Origin: Mesorhizobium sp. B4-1-3
GTDB lineage: Bacteria; Pseudomonadota; Alphaproteobacteria; Rhizobiales; Rhizobiaceae
DNA: 64,000 nt
Assembly (NCBI RefSeq): GCF_006439355.1
Contig: NZ_VFTG01000005.1
Coordinates: forward strand, 124,001-188,000
Direction: 5' to 3'
Both the position numbers and the translations under genes were made by a program. Positions within the stretch are counted from its first letter, which is position 1; every line of letters begins with the position of its first letter. Positions 8,408 through 17,472 of the stretch are shown piece by piece. Below the pieces are notes generated by a model. It had not been told where the DNA came from. It did not search any database and saw only the letters and a program-made list of their open reading frames with translations.

Positions 8408-9703
8408 TCACGACAGCTTGGCGATGATCGCCCGCAGCGCGTCGCCGAATTTGTGCACTTCCTCCACCGTATTGTAGTGCACCAGCGAGGCGCGGATCGC
8501 GCCGCTGTCCATCGAAAGGTCGAGTCGCTTCATCAGCCGCGGCGCGTACATATGGCCGTCGCGGATGCCGATCTGCATCGCCGCCATCTCCTCGACGATC
8601 CTTTGCGGCGAGAGCTTGCCGTTGTTGAAGCAGAAGGTCGGCACGCGCTCGTTTATGCGAGCCTCGTCGGCGACGCCGTAGATGGTGGCTCCGCAATCTT
8701 TCAGCACCTTCATCATCTCGCGCGCCAGCACCAGCTCGTAGTCGCGGATGGCATTCATGCCGGCGACGATGTTGTCGCGGCGCGAGCAGTTGTTTTCGGG
8801 CAAGAAGTTCCGGCCGACGGATTCCAGGTAGCGCACTGCCGCGTCCATGCCGGAGACGTTCTCGTAGATGAAGGTGCCGGCCTCGACCTTGTAGGGCGGC
8901 TCGTCGGGGATGAAGTCCTCGCGGAAGGTCGGCAACCGCTTCAGCGTTTCGAAGCGGCCCCACAGAAAGCCCATATGCGGCGAGAAGTTCTTGTAGCCGG
9001 AGCAGACGAGATAATCGCAGTCCCAGGCCTGCACGTCGATCAGTCCATGCGGCCCGTAATGCACGCAATCGAGGAACACTTCGGCGCCGGATTCGTGCGC
9101 GATCCTGGCCACCGAGGCGACGTCGACGATCGAGCCGATCGAATGCGCCGTCACCGTGCAGGCGACGAGCCGGGTGCGCTCCGAGACAAGCGGCTTGAGG
9201 TCGTCGACATGCAGATTGCCGTCCTCGCGCATGCGCCACCATTTGAATTGGGCGCCGGCCTGCTCCAGCGCCAGCCAGGTGGCGATGTTGGCGTCGTGGT
9301 CCATGTCGGTGACGATGATCTCATCGCGCCCCCCATCTCCATCTTTGGCAAGCATCTGGCCGATGCCGAGACTGACAAGGCGGATGAACGAGGTGGCGTT
9401 CATGCCGAAGCAGATTTCGGAGGGGTTGTAGGCGTTGATCAAGAGCGCGACGCTTGTCCGGGCTTCTGCGACCGACTGGTCGACCGTCACGCTGCGGCCA
9501 TAGCGGCCGCCGCGCTGCACATTGTGTCCCACCAGATGGTTGGTCACCGCGTCGAGGACGCTTTGCGGGATCTGCGCGCCGGCCGCATTGTCCATGAAGA
9601 TGAAGTCGCCGGCTTGGTTGAGCGCCGGGAACATGGCGCGGATCTTTTCGACCGGGAACGAGGCGGCGCCCGCCTGCGCTTTTGAAACATGGTGCTGGTT
9701 CAC
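8408..9703 (-). CDS. Cysteine desulfurase-like class V aminotransferase
   Basis: A 431-residue PLP enzyme of the class V fold, of the cysteine-desulfurase-like subgroup rather than IscS/SufS. The N-terminus has [22 protein letters not shown] and a QRGGRYGRS substrate loop. The PLP lysine is in [18 protein letters not shown] (about residue 236). The nearby [17 protein letters not shown] segment carries the cofactor-contacting residues. It starts at GTG 9703 with AAGGAG upstream. It is the last gene of the GntR-led unit, 38 bases after the permease. The reaction is unknown; members can be desulfurases, lyases or aminotransferases on amino acids. The context suggests it acts on the transported amino acid. 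Confidence 0.85.
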   Translation of the reverse strand: MNQHHVSKAQAGAASFPVEKIRAMFPALNQAGDFIFMDNAAGAQIPQSVLDAVTNHLVGHNVQRGGRYGRSVTVDQSVAEARTSVALLINAYNPSEICFGMNATSFIRLVSLGIGQMLAKDGDGGRDEIIVTDMDHDANIATWLALEQAGAQFKWWRMREDGNLHVDDLKPLVSERTRLVACTVTAHSIGSIVDVASVARIAHESGAEVFLDCVHYGPHGLIDVQAWDCDYLVCSGYKNFSPHMGFLWGRFETLKRLPTFREDFIPDEPPYKVEAGTFIYENVSGMDAAVRYLESVGRNFLPENNCSRRDNIVAGMNAIRDYELVLAREMMKVLKDCGATIYGVADEARINERVPTFCFNNGKLSPQRIVEEMAAMQIGIRDGHMYAPRLMKRLDLSMDSGAIRASLVHYNTVEEVHKFGDALRAIIAKLS

Positions 9704-9741
9704 GATGCGTCTCCTTCAGGTCATCGATTTCAAGTGAGGGA

Positions 9742-10416
9742 TCAGTGCGCGGACTGGGCTTTGCCGCGCTCTTCGAGGTAGCCGACCAGCCGCACCAGCG
9801 GCCACAGGAAGGCAAGGTAGATGATCGCGGCGCCGATCAGCGGCGTCGGGTTGGCCATCAGCGCCTGCGCATCGGTCGCCTGCTTCAAGAGGTCCGGCAT
9901 CGCCACCACCGAAGCGAGCGCGGTGTCCTTGAACACCGAAACGCAATTGCTGGTCAGCGGCGGGATGACGACGCGGATCGCCTGCGGCAGCACCACCTTG
10001 CGCATGGCGACCCAGAAGGGGAGGCCGAGTGCCGCCGCGGCCTCGAACTGGCCCTTCGGAATGTTCTGGATGCCGGCGCGGCACACTTCCGCGGTGAAGG
10101 CGGCAAGCACCAGCGATAGTGCAAGCGCCGCCGACACGAAGGACGACAGGCGGATGCCGACGAAGGGCAGGGCGTAATAAATCAAGATCAGCACCACCAG
10201 GATCGGCAGCGCGCGGAAGATGTCGATATAGAGCGTCGCCAGGCGCCTCAACGGCTTCGGCGCGTAGAGCCGCACCAGGCAGATTGCCAGGCCGGCAATG
10301 GTGCCGAACACGATGGCCGCCAGGCCAAGCAGGATGGTGTTTCCCAGTCCGCGGATCAGGATCGGAAAGGATCGGACAAGGATACCCCAGTTGAAGAAGG
10401 TGTCGATCAGTTCCAT
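9742..10416 (-). CDS. Amino-acid ABC transporter permease (HisM/GlnP family)
   Basis: A 224-residue inner-membrane protein of the polar amino acid permease family. It opens with MELIDTFFNWGILVRSFPIL, has about five hydrophobic segments, and carries the family's EAA loop in GQFEAAAALGLPFWVAMRKVVLPQA, followed by IRVVIPPLTSNCVSVFKDTALASVV. It would form the channel for the binding protein encoded just upstream (105-base gap). Only one permease is encoded and no ATP-binding protein is in the unit. It may therefore work as a homodimer with an ATPase encoded elsewhere. Confidence 0.9.
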   Translation of the reverse strand: MELIDTFFNWGILVRSFPILIRGLGNTILLGLAAIVFGTIAGLAICLVRLYAPKPLRRLATLYIDIFRALPILVVLILIYYALPFVGIRLSSFVSAALALSLVLAAFTAEVCRAGIQNIPKGQFEAAAALGLPFWVAMRKVVLPQAIRVVIPPLTSNCVSVFKDTALASVVAMPDLLKQATDAQALMANPTPLIGAAIIYLAFLWPLVRLVGYLEERGKAQSAH

Positions 10417-10521
10417 CGGCTCACCATGAAGGCAATGCCAAGCCCACCGCCTTCGCGGGCCTGAAGGGTGGAAGCGGGAGCGCTGGTCTGGCCGGCGCTC
10501 CCGCGGCGGTATTTCGCCGGC

Positions 10522-11307
10522 CTATTGCGGGATAGGACCCGGCGTCACGGTGCTGGTGCCGGCTTCCGGATCGACGCCGAACCACTTCTTGTGGATCGCG
10601 ACCATGGTGCCGTCCTTCTTCATGGCGGTGATCGCGTCGTTCACCTTCTCGAGCAGCGGATGGCCCTTTTTGGTCATCATCGCGAAGCGCTCGCCGGTGG
10701 GAATCCGCACCAGGATCTTCAGCGCCGGCATCTGCTTAATGGCGAACAGGAAACCGGCGAGCTCGCCGGCGCCGCCGTCGATGCGCCCGTTCTGCACGTC
10801 GAGCAGTAGATCCTGCTGGGCGTTGTAGCTCTTGGTCTCGGCGACACCGAGCTTGGCGGCGTTTTCCTTCATATAGGCCTCGCCGGTCGAGCCGGCGATG
10901 ACGCCGATGGTCTTGCCCTTGAGGTCGTCGAGCGACTTGATGGTGGAATCTGCCTTGCCGACGATCGTGCCGTCGCTGTCGTAATAGGGCTGCGTGAAGC
11001 CCTGGTTCTGCAGCCGCTCCTTGGTGACCGAGATCGAGGACACGGCGAAGTCGATGCGGCCGGAAGCGGTCGCCGCGAACAGCGCCTGGAAGCCGAGGTC
11101 CTGGAACTCGACATCGGCGCCGATACGCTTGGCGATGTCGTTGGCGACGTCGATCTCAAAACCCTCGAAGCCGCCGGAATCGGTCTTGTACTCCCATGGC
11201 GGATTGGCCGGATAGGCGCCCACCATGATCTTGTCGGCAAAGGCGGGCGCCGCGAAGGCGACGCCCGCGGCAATCACCACCCCAATCAGTCCTAGACGTT
11301 TCAACAT
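10522..11307 (-). CDS. Amino-acid ABC transporter substrate-binding protein (SBP family 3)
   Basis: A 261-residue precursor with a Sec signal peptide (MLKRLGLIGVVIAAGVAFAAPAFA) and a family 3 solute-binding fold. Conserved features are PPWEYKTDSGGFEGFEIDVA, the hinge segment GRIDFAVSSISVTKER, and DLKGKTIGVIAGSTGEAYM. I start at ATG 11307, preceded by GAGGGA; longer readings add a non-secretory leader. It lies between the kynureninase-like gene and the permease, all on the minus strand. Family 3 proteins bind polar amino acids, opines or cystine; which one applies here is not visible. Confidence 0.9.
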   Translation of the reverse strand: MLKRLGLIGVVIAAGVAFAAPAFADKIMVGAYPANPPWEYKTDSGGFEGFEIDVANDIAKRIGADVEFQDLGFQALFAATASGRIDFAVSSISVTKERLQNQGFTQPYYDSDGTIVGKADSTIKSLDDLKGKTIGVIAGSTGEAYMKENAAKLGVAETKSYNAQQDLLLDVQNGRIDGGAGELAGFLFAIKQMPALKILVRIPTGERFAMMTKKGHPLLEKVNDAITAMKKDGTMVAIHKKWFGVDPEAGTSTVTPGPIPQ

Positions 11308-11388
11308 TGTGCTTCCCTCTGGTTCGGTTCCACGTCCGCCCCTTCCGGCGCCAACTCCCAGGCGCCGCAGGCGAGGCGGTGCCTGCAA

Positions 11389-12528
11389 TCAGGATGCGCG
11401 GCGATGCCGCGAACCGATATGGTCCTGGAGTCTGGCGATCAGCGCATCGATCGCCGCTTCGGTAGTGACCATGCCGGGCGACAGCCTGAGCGTCGTGCCG
11501 CGCGCGTCGCAGTAGAGCCGCTCGTTGCGCAGCGAAGCGATGATCTTCCCCGCCTCGACGCCTTGCGGCAGGCCGAGCATCACGCTGCCGCCGCGTTCGC
11601 CGGCGTCGAGCGGCGAACGAAGCGTCCAGCCATTGTCGAGCGCCGCGCCGATGATGCGCTCGACGAGCACCGCATTCTGTGCGCGGATGACATCGATGCC
11701 GGTTTTTTCCACCCATTCCAGCCCAGGCAGCGAGGCGACGCTGGCCAGGATAGCCGGCGTGCCATGGTCGAAGCGGCGCGCATCGTCGGCATAGGTAAAG
11801 GCATCGAGATCCCAGGAGAACGGATTCGGCTGGCTGAACCAGCCGCGCAGTTCCGGCCGGCACCTCGCCAGCAGCTCCGGCGCGACTTGCAATATCCCGG
11901 CGCCGGAGGAACCGCACAGCCATTTCAGCGAGGTCGAGACGACGAAATCGACCGGTGTCGCGGCAACGGAAAATGGCGCCACGCCGATGCCTTGCGTGAC
12001 ATCGACGCCGACAATGCTGCCCATCGCGCGGCCATGCGCGGCGAGCCGCTCGACATCGCAGCGATGCGAGGCCGTCGAGGTCACGAAGGTGATGAGCGCG
12101 AGTCCGACATCGTCTTGCCAGCGGGCGATGAAATCCTCGTCGCGCACCCAGCTTTCGCCCGGCCGCAGCGGCACGGTGTCGAGCGTGAAGCCGAAACGCT
12201 CGGCCAGCCCCGCAAGCAGGAAATGCAGGCTCGGAAAACAGTCGCCGGCAACCAGCAGGCGTTTTCCCGCCAGGCGCTCCGCCGGCAGGCCGCCGATCAG
12301 GCTGTAGAGCGCGGCAGTGACATTCTCGGCCGTGGTCAGTGTACCCTTCGGCGCTTCGATCAGCCGTGCCCAGACGTCAATGAAGCGCTGTCGTGCGGCC
12401 AGCGCGGCCGGCCACTGCCCGTCGTCCTCCGCCGACCAGATACCGGAAAACTCCGCCAGCGCGGCAGCCATCGCCTCGGCCTTGCCGGGGAAAGTGCCGA
12501 TCGAATGATAGAGAAAATAGCCGGACAT
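11389..12528 (-). CDS. Kynureninase-like class V PLP-dependent enzyme
   Basis: A 379-residue PLP enzyme of the aminotransferase class V fold. LTTAENVTAALYSLI and VDVTQGIGVAPFSV (Asp contacting the PLP ring, about residue 174) lead to the putative cofactor lysine in STSLKWLCGSSGAGIL (about 200), followed by GWFSQPNPFSWDLD. The order and spacing resemble kynureninase, but the N-terminus (MSGYFLYHSIGTFPGK) is not the usual kynureninase motif. It is the first structural gene downstream of the GntR regulator, with a palindromic operator 18 bases before its ATG. Hydrolytic cleavage of kynurenine to anthranilate is possible given the neighbouring 2-aminobenzoyl-CoA genes, but is inferred only. Confidence 0.75.
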   Translation of the reverse strand: MSGYFLYHSIGTFPGKAEAMAAALAEFSGIWSAEDDGQWPAALAARQRFIDVWARLIEAPKGTLTTAENVTAALYSLIGGLPAERLAGKRLLVAGDCFPSLHFLLAGLAERFGFTLDTVPLRPGESWVRDEDFIARWQDDVGLALITFVTSTASHRCDVERLAAHGRAMGSIVGVDVTQGIGVAPFSVAATPVDFVVSTSLKWLCGSSGAGILQVAPELLARCRPELRGWFSQPNPFSWDLDAFTYADDARRFDHGTPAILASVASLPGLEWVEKTGIDVIRAQNAVLVERIIGAALDNGWTLRSPLDAGERGGSVMLGLPQGVEAGKIIASLRNERLYCDARGTTLRLSPGMVTTEAAIDALIARLQDHIGSRHRRAS

Positions 12529-12545
12529 TTTGCTGTCTCGCTCCC

Positions 12546-12563
12546 TGTGATCATGTGATCACA
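12546..12563. promoter_or_regulatory. Palindromic operator before the kynureninase-like gene (likely GntR site)
   Basis: TGTGATCATGTGATCACA is an inverted repeat of two 8-base arms (TGTGATCA and TGATCACA) around TG. A near-identical element lies in front of the adjacent GntR-family regulator gene (13471-13486). Two matching sites at the two promoters next to the regulator make it very likely that this is its operator. Confidence 0.7.
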
Positions 12564-12679
12564 AAACCGAGCGGGGATCAATCCTTTAAGGCTAAAGAAA
12601 GCCCGCAGGAGTGGTCAAAAAGGGTGATGGCTTGGCGAGCGAGGCTGCGATCGGACTTCAGTCCCCGACGTCGAGAAAA

Positions 12680-13408
12680 TCAGGGCGCTTTGCCGAAACC
12701 AGCGAAATCGACTGCCTTCGGCTCGGGCACGTCGGGACAGATCGTGCGCAGCGTCTCCTGCGTCGCCGTAATGTCGGCCACGACCTCGTCGCGGGCGCGG
12801 GGGAAATCCTTGTCCTTGAGCGCCGCGATGATCGCGGCGTGACGCCCTGAGGGTTCCATGGTGCCGGCGCGCATCAGCGGCGCGACATGGTTGGACAACA
12901 GCCGCATATAGGGGCCGAAGCGCAGCCACAGCGTCTCGATCAACTGGAACAGCACGTCGGAGCCGGAAGCGCGATAGATGGTGAAGTGGAACTGCTGGTT
13001 CTTGGCGATCAGTTCGTAGATGCTGCCGTCGCGGCCTATCGCCTGCTGCTCGTCGGTGACCCTCTGCAGGGACGCGAGGTCGGCCGCGGTCAGGCGCGGC
13101 GCGCCGAGCTCGGCGGCCAGCCCTTCGACGGCGAACCGGGCGCGGCAGAGATCGTCGAGCCGCGCCCGCGTCACCACCGGCACGCAGGCCGAGCCGTTCT
13201 GCGAGATCTCCAGCGCGTTCTCCGCCGCCAGCCGCCGCAGGGCCTCGCGCACCGGCATGTTCGAGGTGCCGAAAGCCTCGGCCAGCGAGGCGATGGTCAG
13301 CACCTGGCCAGGATCGAAACTGCCGACCATCAAGGCATGCCGAAGCTGCTGATAGACGCTATCCTGGACAGTGATGCGTCCCGATACGGGTTCGAAGCCC
13401 AGAGTCAC
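12680..13408 (-). CDS. GntR-family transcriptional regulator (FadR/FCD subfamily)
   Basis: A 242-residue regulator. The N-terminal winged helix (about residues 14-75) includes VYQQLRHALMVGSFDPGQ and SNMPVREALRRLAAE, the standard GntR recognition region. The C-terminal all-helical FCD domain (about 85-220) has RFAVEGLAAELGA, HFTIYRASGSDVLFQLIE and HAAIIAALKDKD, the histidines and acidic residues that usually bind a metal and the effector. I prefer GTG 13408, which follows AAGGAA, over the TTG at 13435, which has no ribosome site. Matching operators precede this gene and the kynureninase-like gene, so it probably represses itself and the operon until the imported or derived compound binds. Confidence 0.88.
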   Translation of the reverse strand: MTLGFEPVSGRITVQDSVYQQLRHALMVGSFDPGQVLTIASLAEAFGTSNMPVREALRRLAAENALEISQNGSACVPVVTRARLDDLCRARFAVEGLAAELGAPRLTAADLASLQRVTDEQQAIGRDGSIYELIAKNQQFHFTIYRASGSDVLFQLIETLWLRFGPYMRLLSNHVAPLMRAGTMEPSGRHAAIIAALKDKDFPRARDEVVADITATQETLRTICPDVPEPKAVDFAGFGKAP

Positions 13409-13470
13409 GCTTTTGCTTTCCTTGGATGCCGGCAAAGTCTATGTGCGAAGACGTACCCGCCGAAGTGGGC

Positions 13471-13486
13471 GTGATCATCTGATCAC
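13471..13486. promoter_or_regulatory. Palindromic operator before the GntR regulator gene
   Basis: GTGATCATCTGATCAC: two 7-base arms (GTGATCA/TGATCAC) around TC, 63 bases upstream of the GTG start. It shares the half-site and the 2-base spacer with the element at 12546-12563, consistent with autoregulation. Confidence 0.7.
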
Positions 13487-13620
13487 AGATTGTGGCGGTA
13501 GCCAAGCGGCGTTGCAAGGATTCAGTCAGACGAGCGTCGGCGCTTCCTCGACGTTGAAATCTTGGCGCCTTCGCTAAGCCTCGGGCCGCCTTGCGAGATG
13601 AAAACCCGTAGCGCCTCAGC

Positions 13621-14016
13621 TCACTCCGGAATGACCGCCATAGCCTGGATTTCCACCTTGGCGCGGTCTTCGACCAGCGCCACGACCTGCATGGCGGCCA
13701 TAGCCGGAAAATGCCGGCCGATGATGGCGCGGTAGGCTTCGCCGATCCCTTTGAGGTTGGCGAGGTACTCGGTCTTGTCGGTGAAGTACCAGGTCATCGA
13801 GGTAATGTGCTGCGGTTCGCCACCCGCTGCGGCAAGCACCGCGACGACGTTGGCCAACGTCTGGCGCACCTGGCCGACGAAATCATCGGTCTCGAATTCG
13901 CATTCGGCGTTCCAGCCCACCTGGCCGCCGACAAAGACAAGCCGGCCACGCGCGGCCACGCCATTGGCATAGCCGACTGGTTTGGCCCAGCCCTCGGGCT
14001 GCAGGATGGTGTGCAT
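13621..14016 (-). CDS. RidA/YjgF-family protein lacking the usual active-site arginine
   Basis: A 131-residue RidA-fold protein starting MHTILQPEGWAKPVGYANGV with GGGGGA just upstream. RidA proteins are trimeric deaminases that hydrolyse reactive enamine/imine products or related amino-unsaturated acids. The segment FPAMAAMQV aligns with FPARSCVEV of E. coli RidA, so the arginine that binds the substrate carboxylate is Met here. This places it among the non-archetypal Rid groups. It follows the acyl-CoA dehydrogenase gene by 35 bases and is the last gene of the aromatic catabolic arm. It may deaminate an aminated ring-cleavage or CoA-linked intermediate; that role is inferred. Confidence 0.85.
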   Translation of the reverse strand: MHTILQPEGWAKPVGYANGVAARGRLVFVGGQVGWNAECEFETDDFVGQVRQTLANVVAVLAAAGGEPQHITSMTWYFTDKTEYLANLKGIGEAYRAIIGRHFPAMAAMQVVALVEDRAKVEIQAMAVIPE

Positions 14017-14051
14017 GTCTCCCCCTATTTCAGATGCGATCGGCAACGGTT

Positions 14052-15200
14052 TCACGCTCCGCCCATCACCTGTCTCGCGATGACCACCTTCTGTACGTCC
14101 GAAGCGCCTTCATAGATGCGCAGCGCCCGGATCTCGCGATAGAGGCTCTCGACGATGTGGCCCTTGCGCACGCCGTCGCCGCCATGCAGCTGCACGGCCT
14201 TGTCGATCACCTCTTGCGCCTTGTCGGTGGCGAAGAGCTTCGCCATCGCCGCCTCGCGCGTCACTCGCGCGGCGCCCATGTCCTTGGTCCAGGCGGCGCG
14301 ATAGACGAGGAGCGCGGCGGCGTCGACATCCAGCGCCATGTCGGCGATATGGCCCTGCACCATCTGCAGCTCGGCCATCGGCGCACCGAAGAGTTTGCGC
14401 TCCGCAGCTCTGCTGACGCTCTCGTCCAGCGCACGCCGCGCAAAGCCGAGTGCCGCTGCGCCCACCGTGGAGCGGAACACGTCGAGTACCGACATGGCAA
14501 TGCGGAAACCATCGCCGGACTTGCCGATCAGCGCGGAAGCCGGAACCCGCACATTATCGAAGGAGAGCCGTGCCAGCGGATGCGGCGCGATCACCTGGAG
14601 CCGTTCGGCGATGCCAAGGCCCTTGGCGTCCCCGGGCACGATGAAAGCGGAGATCCCCTTGGCGCCCGGCACCTCGCCGGTGCGGGCAAAGACGACATAG
14701 AGGTCGGCGATGCCGCCATTGGAGATCCAGGTCTTTTCGCCCGACAGCACATAGTCGCCGCCGTCGCGGACTGCCGACATCTCCATATTGGCGGCATCCG
14801 ATCCCGAGCGCGGCTCCGACAGCGCAAAGGCGGCAATCGCCTCGCCCGCCCGCGTCTTTTCCAGCCAGCGCTGTTGATCCGGCGTGCCGAACAGCGAGAT
14901 CGCGCCGGTGCCAAGCCCCTGCATGGCGAAGGCGAAATCGGCGAGCCCGTCCTGGCGGGCAAGCGTCTCGCGCGTCATGCAGAGCGTGCGCACATCGAGC
15001 GGCGCGGGGTTGGCGGGGTCGAGCGCCGTCGGCTTCAGCCAGCCGTCGCGGCCGAGTTTCGCCACGAGCTCGCGGCAGGCGGCGTCGACATCGTGGTGGT
15101 CGACGGGCAGGTTTTTCGCGCACCAGGCGTCGAGGGTGTCGGCGAGTTGGCGGTGGCGGTCTTCGAAGAAGGGCCAGTTGAGGAAGGTCCGGTCAGGCAT
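14052..15200 (-). CDS. Acyl-CoA dehydrogenase family protein
   Basis: A 382-residue FAD enzyme. [17 protein letters not shown] and [21 protein letters not shown] are the two family signatures (about residues 125-160). The catalytic glutamate lies in [15 protein letters not shown] near residue 365. I start at ATG 15200 ([17 protein letters not shown]); longer readings run into the upstream repeat. It would oxidise an acyl-CoA to the enoyl-CoA with FAD, passing electrons to ETF. It follows the enoyl-CoA hydratase gene across a 160-bp repeat element, on the same strand as the 2-aminobenzoyl-CoA monooxygenase-like gene. It probably handles the alicyclic CoA intermediate of that route. Confidence 0.88.
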   Translation of the reverse strand: MPDRTFLNWPFFEDRHRQLADTLDAWCAKNLPVDHHDVDAACRELVAKLGRDGWLKPTALDPANPAPLDVRTLCMTRETLARQDGLADFAFAMQGLGTGAISLFGTPDQQRWLEKTRAGEAIAAFALSEPRSGSDAANMEMSAVRDGGDYVLSGEKTWISNGGIADLYVVFARTGEVPGAKGISAFIVPGDAKGLGIAERLQVIAPHPLARLSFDNVRVPASALIGKSGDGFRIAMSVLDVFRSTVGAAALGFARRALDESVSRAAERKLFGAPMAELQMVQGHIADMALDVDAAALLVYRAAWTKDMGAARVTREAAMAKLFATDKAQEVIDKAVQLHGGDGVRKGHIVESLYREIRALRIYEGASDVQKVVIARQVMGGA

Positions 15201-15236
15201 TCTCGCCTCCGCAGTGCTTTGAGCGTAGCGCTCCAC

Positions 15237-15397
15237 GGCGCCCCCCTTTGTTCTGCCGGACATCTCCCCCTCTTGGGGGGAGATCGGATGTCGCCACTGC
15301 TTTCGCCAATCGCCAGCGTTGCACGAGAGGTGCTGCCAGCGAAGCTGCCAATCTCCCCCCTAGAGGGGGAGATGGCCGGCAGGCCAGAGGGGGGCGC
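15237..15397. repeat. Intergenic inverted-repeat element, family A, copy 1
   Basis: A roughly 160-bp unit whose ends are inverted copies of each other. One end has GCGCCCCCC, CTGCCGGACATCTCCCCC and TTGGGGGGAGATCGG. The other has CCAATCTCCCCCC, GGGGGAGATGGCCGGCAGG and CAGAGGGGGGCGC. Copies with the same ends are at 28521-28682 and 44998-45158. It sits between the hydratase and dehydrogenase genes, on their shared transcript. Confidence 0.75.
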
Positions 15398-15431
15398 TGT
15401 CCCGCCAGCGTTGGCAATAACGCACCCATCC

Positions 15432-16244
15432 TCAATTCCCCTCGAACACCGGCTTTTCCTTCGCCACGAACGCCTTGTACGCCCGTTCGAAATCACCGGT
15501 CTGCATGCAGATCGCCTGCGCCTGCGCTTCCGCCTCGATCGCCTGGTCGAGACCCATCGACCATTCCTGGTTGAGCTGCGTCTTGGTGATGCCATGCGCG
15601 AAGGTCGGGCCGGAAACGATGCGCGCGGCCATGTCGAGCGCATCGGCCTCCAGCGCCGCCGGTTCGACCAGCCGGTTGTAGAAACCCCAGCGCTCACCCT
15701 CAGCGGCGCTCATGGTGCGGCCGGTGTAGAGCAGCTCGGCGGCGCGGCCCTGGCCGATGATGCGCGGCAGGATCGCGCAGGCGCCCATGTCGCAGCCGGC
15801 AAGCCCGACGCGGGTGAACAGGAAGGCGGTTTTTGCTTCCGGCGTGGCGATGCGGATATCGGAGGCCATGGCGATGATCGCGCCGGCGCCAACCGCCACG
15901 CCGTCGACCGCCGAGATGATCGGCTTGCCGCAGTTCAGCATCGCCTTGACGAGATCGCCGGTCATGCGCGTGAAGGCGAGCAGTTGCTTCATGTCCATCT
16001 TGACCAGCGGCCCGATGATGTCATGGACATCGCCGCCGGAGCAGAAATTGCCGCCATTGGGCAGGAACACCACGGCGTCGACATCCTCGGCATAGACGAG
16101 CTCGCGAAACGTGTCGCGCAGCTCGGCATAGCTGTCGAAGGTCAGCGGGTTCTTGCGCTCGGGGCGGTCGAGCCGGATCTTCGCGACCTTGCCTTCGACC
16201 TCCCAGAGGAAGTGCTTCGGCTTGAGCCTGGCCATGGCGCTCAC
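15432..16244 (-). CDS. Enoyl-CoA hydratase/isomerase family protein
   Basis: A 270-residue crotonase-fold protein. The oxyanion-hole segments are [13 protein letters not shown] (about residue 75) and [20 protein letters not shown] (about 120). Where classical hydratases have a PEI-type glutamate it reads [14 protein letters not shown], so the chemistry may not be simple hydration. I use GTG 16244, which overlaps the MarR stop (GTGA) and follows GGGAGGG; ATG 16235 is an alternative. It lies between a MarR regulator and an acyl-CoA dehydrogenase. It would act on an unsaturated CoA ester, plausibly a ring-opening or hydration step after dearomatisation of 2-aminobenzoyl-CoA. Confidence 0.87.
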   Translation of the reverse strand: MSAMARLKPKHFLWEVEGKVAKIRLDRPERKNPLTFDSYAELRDTFRELVYAEDVDAVVFLPNGGNFCSGGDVHDIIGPLVKMDMKQLLAFTRMTGDLVKAMLNCGKPIISAVDGVAVGAGAIIAMASDIRIATPEAKTAFLFTRVGLAGCDMGACAILPRIIGQGRAAELLYTGRTMSAAEGERWGFYNRLVEPAALEADALDMAARIVSGPTFAHGITKTQLNQEWSMGLDQAIEAEAQAQAICMQTGDFERAYKAFVAKEKPVFEGN

Positions 16245-16705
16245 TCGCGTCCCTCCCAATTGCTGCGGAACGATTTCAGCATGCCGGTCAGCCGGCGCGC
16301 CTCATCCTCGCTGACGGTGCCGAGAAGCTCGCCGACCCAATTCTCATGCGCGGCGGCGATCGCGGCGAAAGATTTCGAACCTTCCTCGGTCAGGCGCACC
16401 ATCGAGGTGCGGCGGTCGCCATTGCGCCGCGCCCGCGTCACCAGCCCTTCGGAAACCAGCCGGTCGACGATGCCGGTGACGTTGCCGTTCGACACCAGAA
16501 GGAAGCGCGACAGGTCGCTCATCAGCATGCCTTCCGGCGAGCGGTAGAGCGCCGCCATCACGTCGAAGCGCGGCAGCGTGGTGTCGAACTCCTTCTTCAG
16601 CCGCTCGCGCAGTTCGGCCTCGATGGTGCGCGAGGCGCGCAGCAGGCGGATCCACAGCCGCAGCCTCTCCTTGCCCGGCCCGATTGAGGTCGGTCCCGCT
16701 ACCAT
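16241..16705 (-). CDS. MarR-family transcriptional regulator
   Basis: A 154-residue winged-helix regulator. [19 protein letters not shown] is the N-terminal dimer helix. [43 protein letters not shown] is the helix-turn-helix and recognition helix, and [18 protein letters not shown] is the wing with its conserved D-R pair. I start at ATG 16705, which overlaps the SDR stop by seven bases. It is embedded in the operon it probably controls. MarR proteins in aromatic degradation clusters usually respond to the aryl-CoA thioester or the free aromatic acid. A palindrome at 19847-19858 ahead of the first enzyme gene is a candidate site. Confidence 0.88.
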   Translation of the reverse strand: MVAGPTSIGPGKERLRLWIRLLRASRTIEAELRERLKKEFDTTLPRFDVMAALYRSPEGMLMSDLSRFLLVSNGNVTGIVDRLVSEGLVTRARRNGDRRTSMVRLTEEGSKSFAAIAAAHENWVGELLGTVSEDEARRLTGMLKSFRSNWEGRE

Positions 16706-17472
16706 GTCTCGCCTCCCGAAACCGAGATCGCCTGTCCGGTGATTGATCGCGCGGCATCGCTGCACAGCCAAAGCACCGCGGCCGCGACCTCTCCGGGTTG
16801 GATGAACCGGCCCTGCGGGTTCGTCGTTGCAAGACTTGCACGGGCATCCTTCGCCGAGCGGCCGGTTTTCTCGACGATGCGCGCGACGGACTCTTCGAGC
16901 ATGTCGGTTTCGACGAAGCCGGGGCAGACGGCGTTGACCGTCACGCCTGACTTGGCAGTCTCGGAGGCCAGCGCCCGCATCAACCCGACGACGCCGTGCT
17001 TGGCGGCCACATAGGACGCGACATAGGCATAACCCTTCAAGCCGGCGGTCGAAGCGACAAAGACGATGCGACCGGTCTTCCGCGCCAGCATGCCGGCCAG
17101 CGCCGGCTTCATCGTCAGGAAGGCGCCGGTCAAATTGACGTCGAGCGTGCGCTGCCAGTCGGCCAGCGCAGTCTTGTGCGCCGGCGCGCTTGCCGCCATG
17201 CCGGCATTGGCGATGACGATGTCGAACGGTCCGCGCGCCGCTTCGGCCTTCTCGTGAAGGGCCGCCATCTCGGCTTCATTCGTGACATCGGCGGCGACAG
17301 CAAAGATCCGGTCACTTTCCTTCGCGACCTCGACCAGCGCCGCTTCACGCCGCCCGCAGATCGTAACGGCGACGCCGGCTTCCGCCAGCGACAGCGCGAT
17401 AGCCTTGCCGACACCGGAGCCGCCGCCGGTGACCAGCGCATGCTTGCCGGCAATTTCGCGGGCGGCACTCAT
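16699..17472 (-). CDS. SDR-family oxidoreductase (3-hydroxyacyl-CoA dehydrogenase-like)
   Basis: A 257-residue short-chain dehydrogenase. It has the NAD(P) glycine motif [10 protein letters not shown] (about residue 17), NAG at about 88 (IANAGMAAS), and the catalytic Ser and Tyr-Lys in [24 protein letters not shown] (YVAAK). The C-terminal [13 protein letters not shown] is typical. The start ATG 17472 overlaps the stop of the upstream monooxygenase gene (ATGA), so the two are translationally coupled. In context it should reduce or oxidise a hydroxy/oxo group on a CoA-bound alicyclic intermediate. The exact substrate is inferred from neighbours only. Confidence 0.88.
   Translation of the reverse strand: MSAAREIAGKHALVTGGGSGVGKAIALSLAEAGVAVTICGRREAALVEVAKESDRIFAVAADVTNEAEMAALHEKAEAARGPFDIVIANAGMAASAPAHKTALADWQRTLDVNLTGAFLTMKPALAGMLARKTGRIVFVASTAGLKGYAYVASYVAAKHGVVGLMRALASETAKSGVTVNAVCPGFVETDMLEESVARIVEKTGRSAKDARASLATTNPQGRFIQPGEVAAAVLWLCSDAARSITGQAISVSGGETW

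Noticed and set aside
8408..9703. Assignment as IscS or SufS.
   Set aside because: The sequence around the lysine and the lack of nearby isc/suf genes place it in the cysteine-desulfurase-like subgroup of unknown reaction.
14034..16547. An 837-residue open frame on the plus strand across RidA, dehydrogenase, hydratase and MarR genes.
   Set aside because: It runs through four genes on the opposite strand and through repeat A; its composition is that of a shadow frame.
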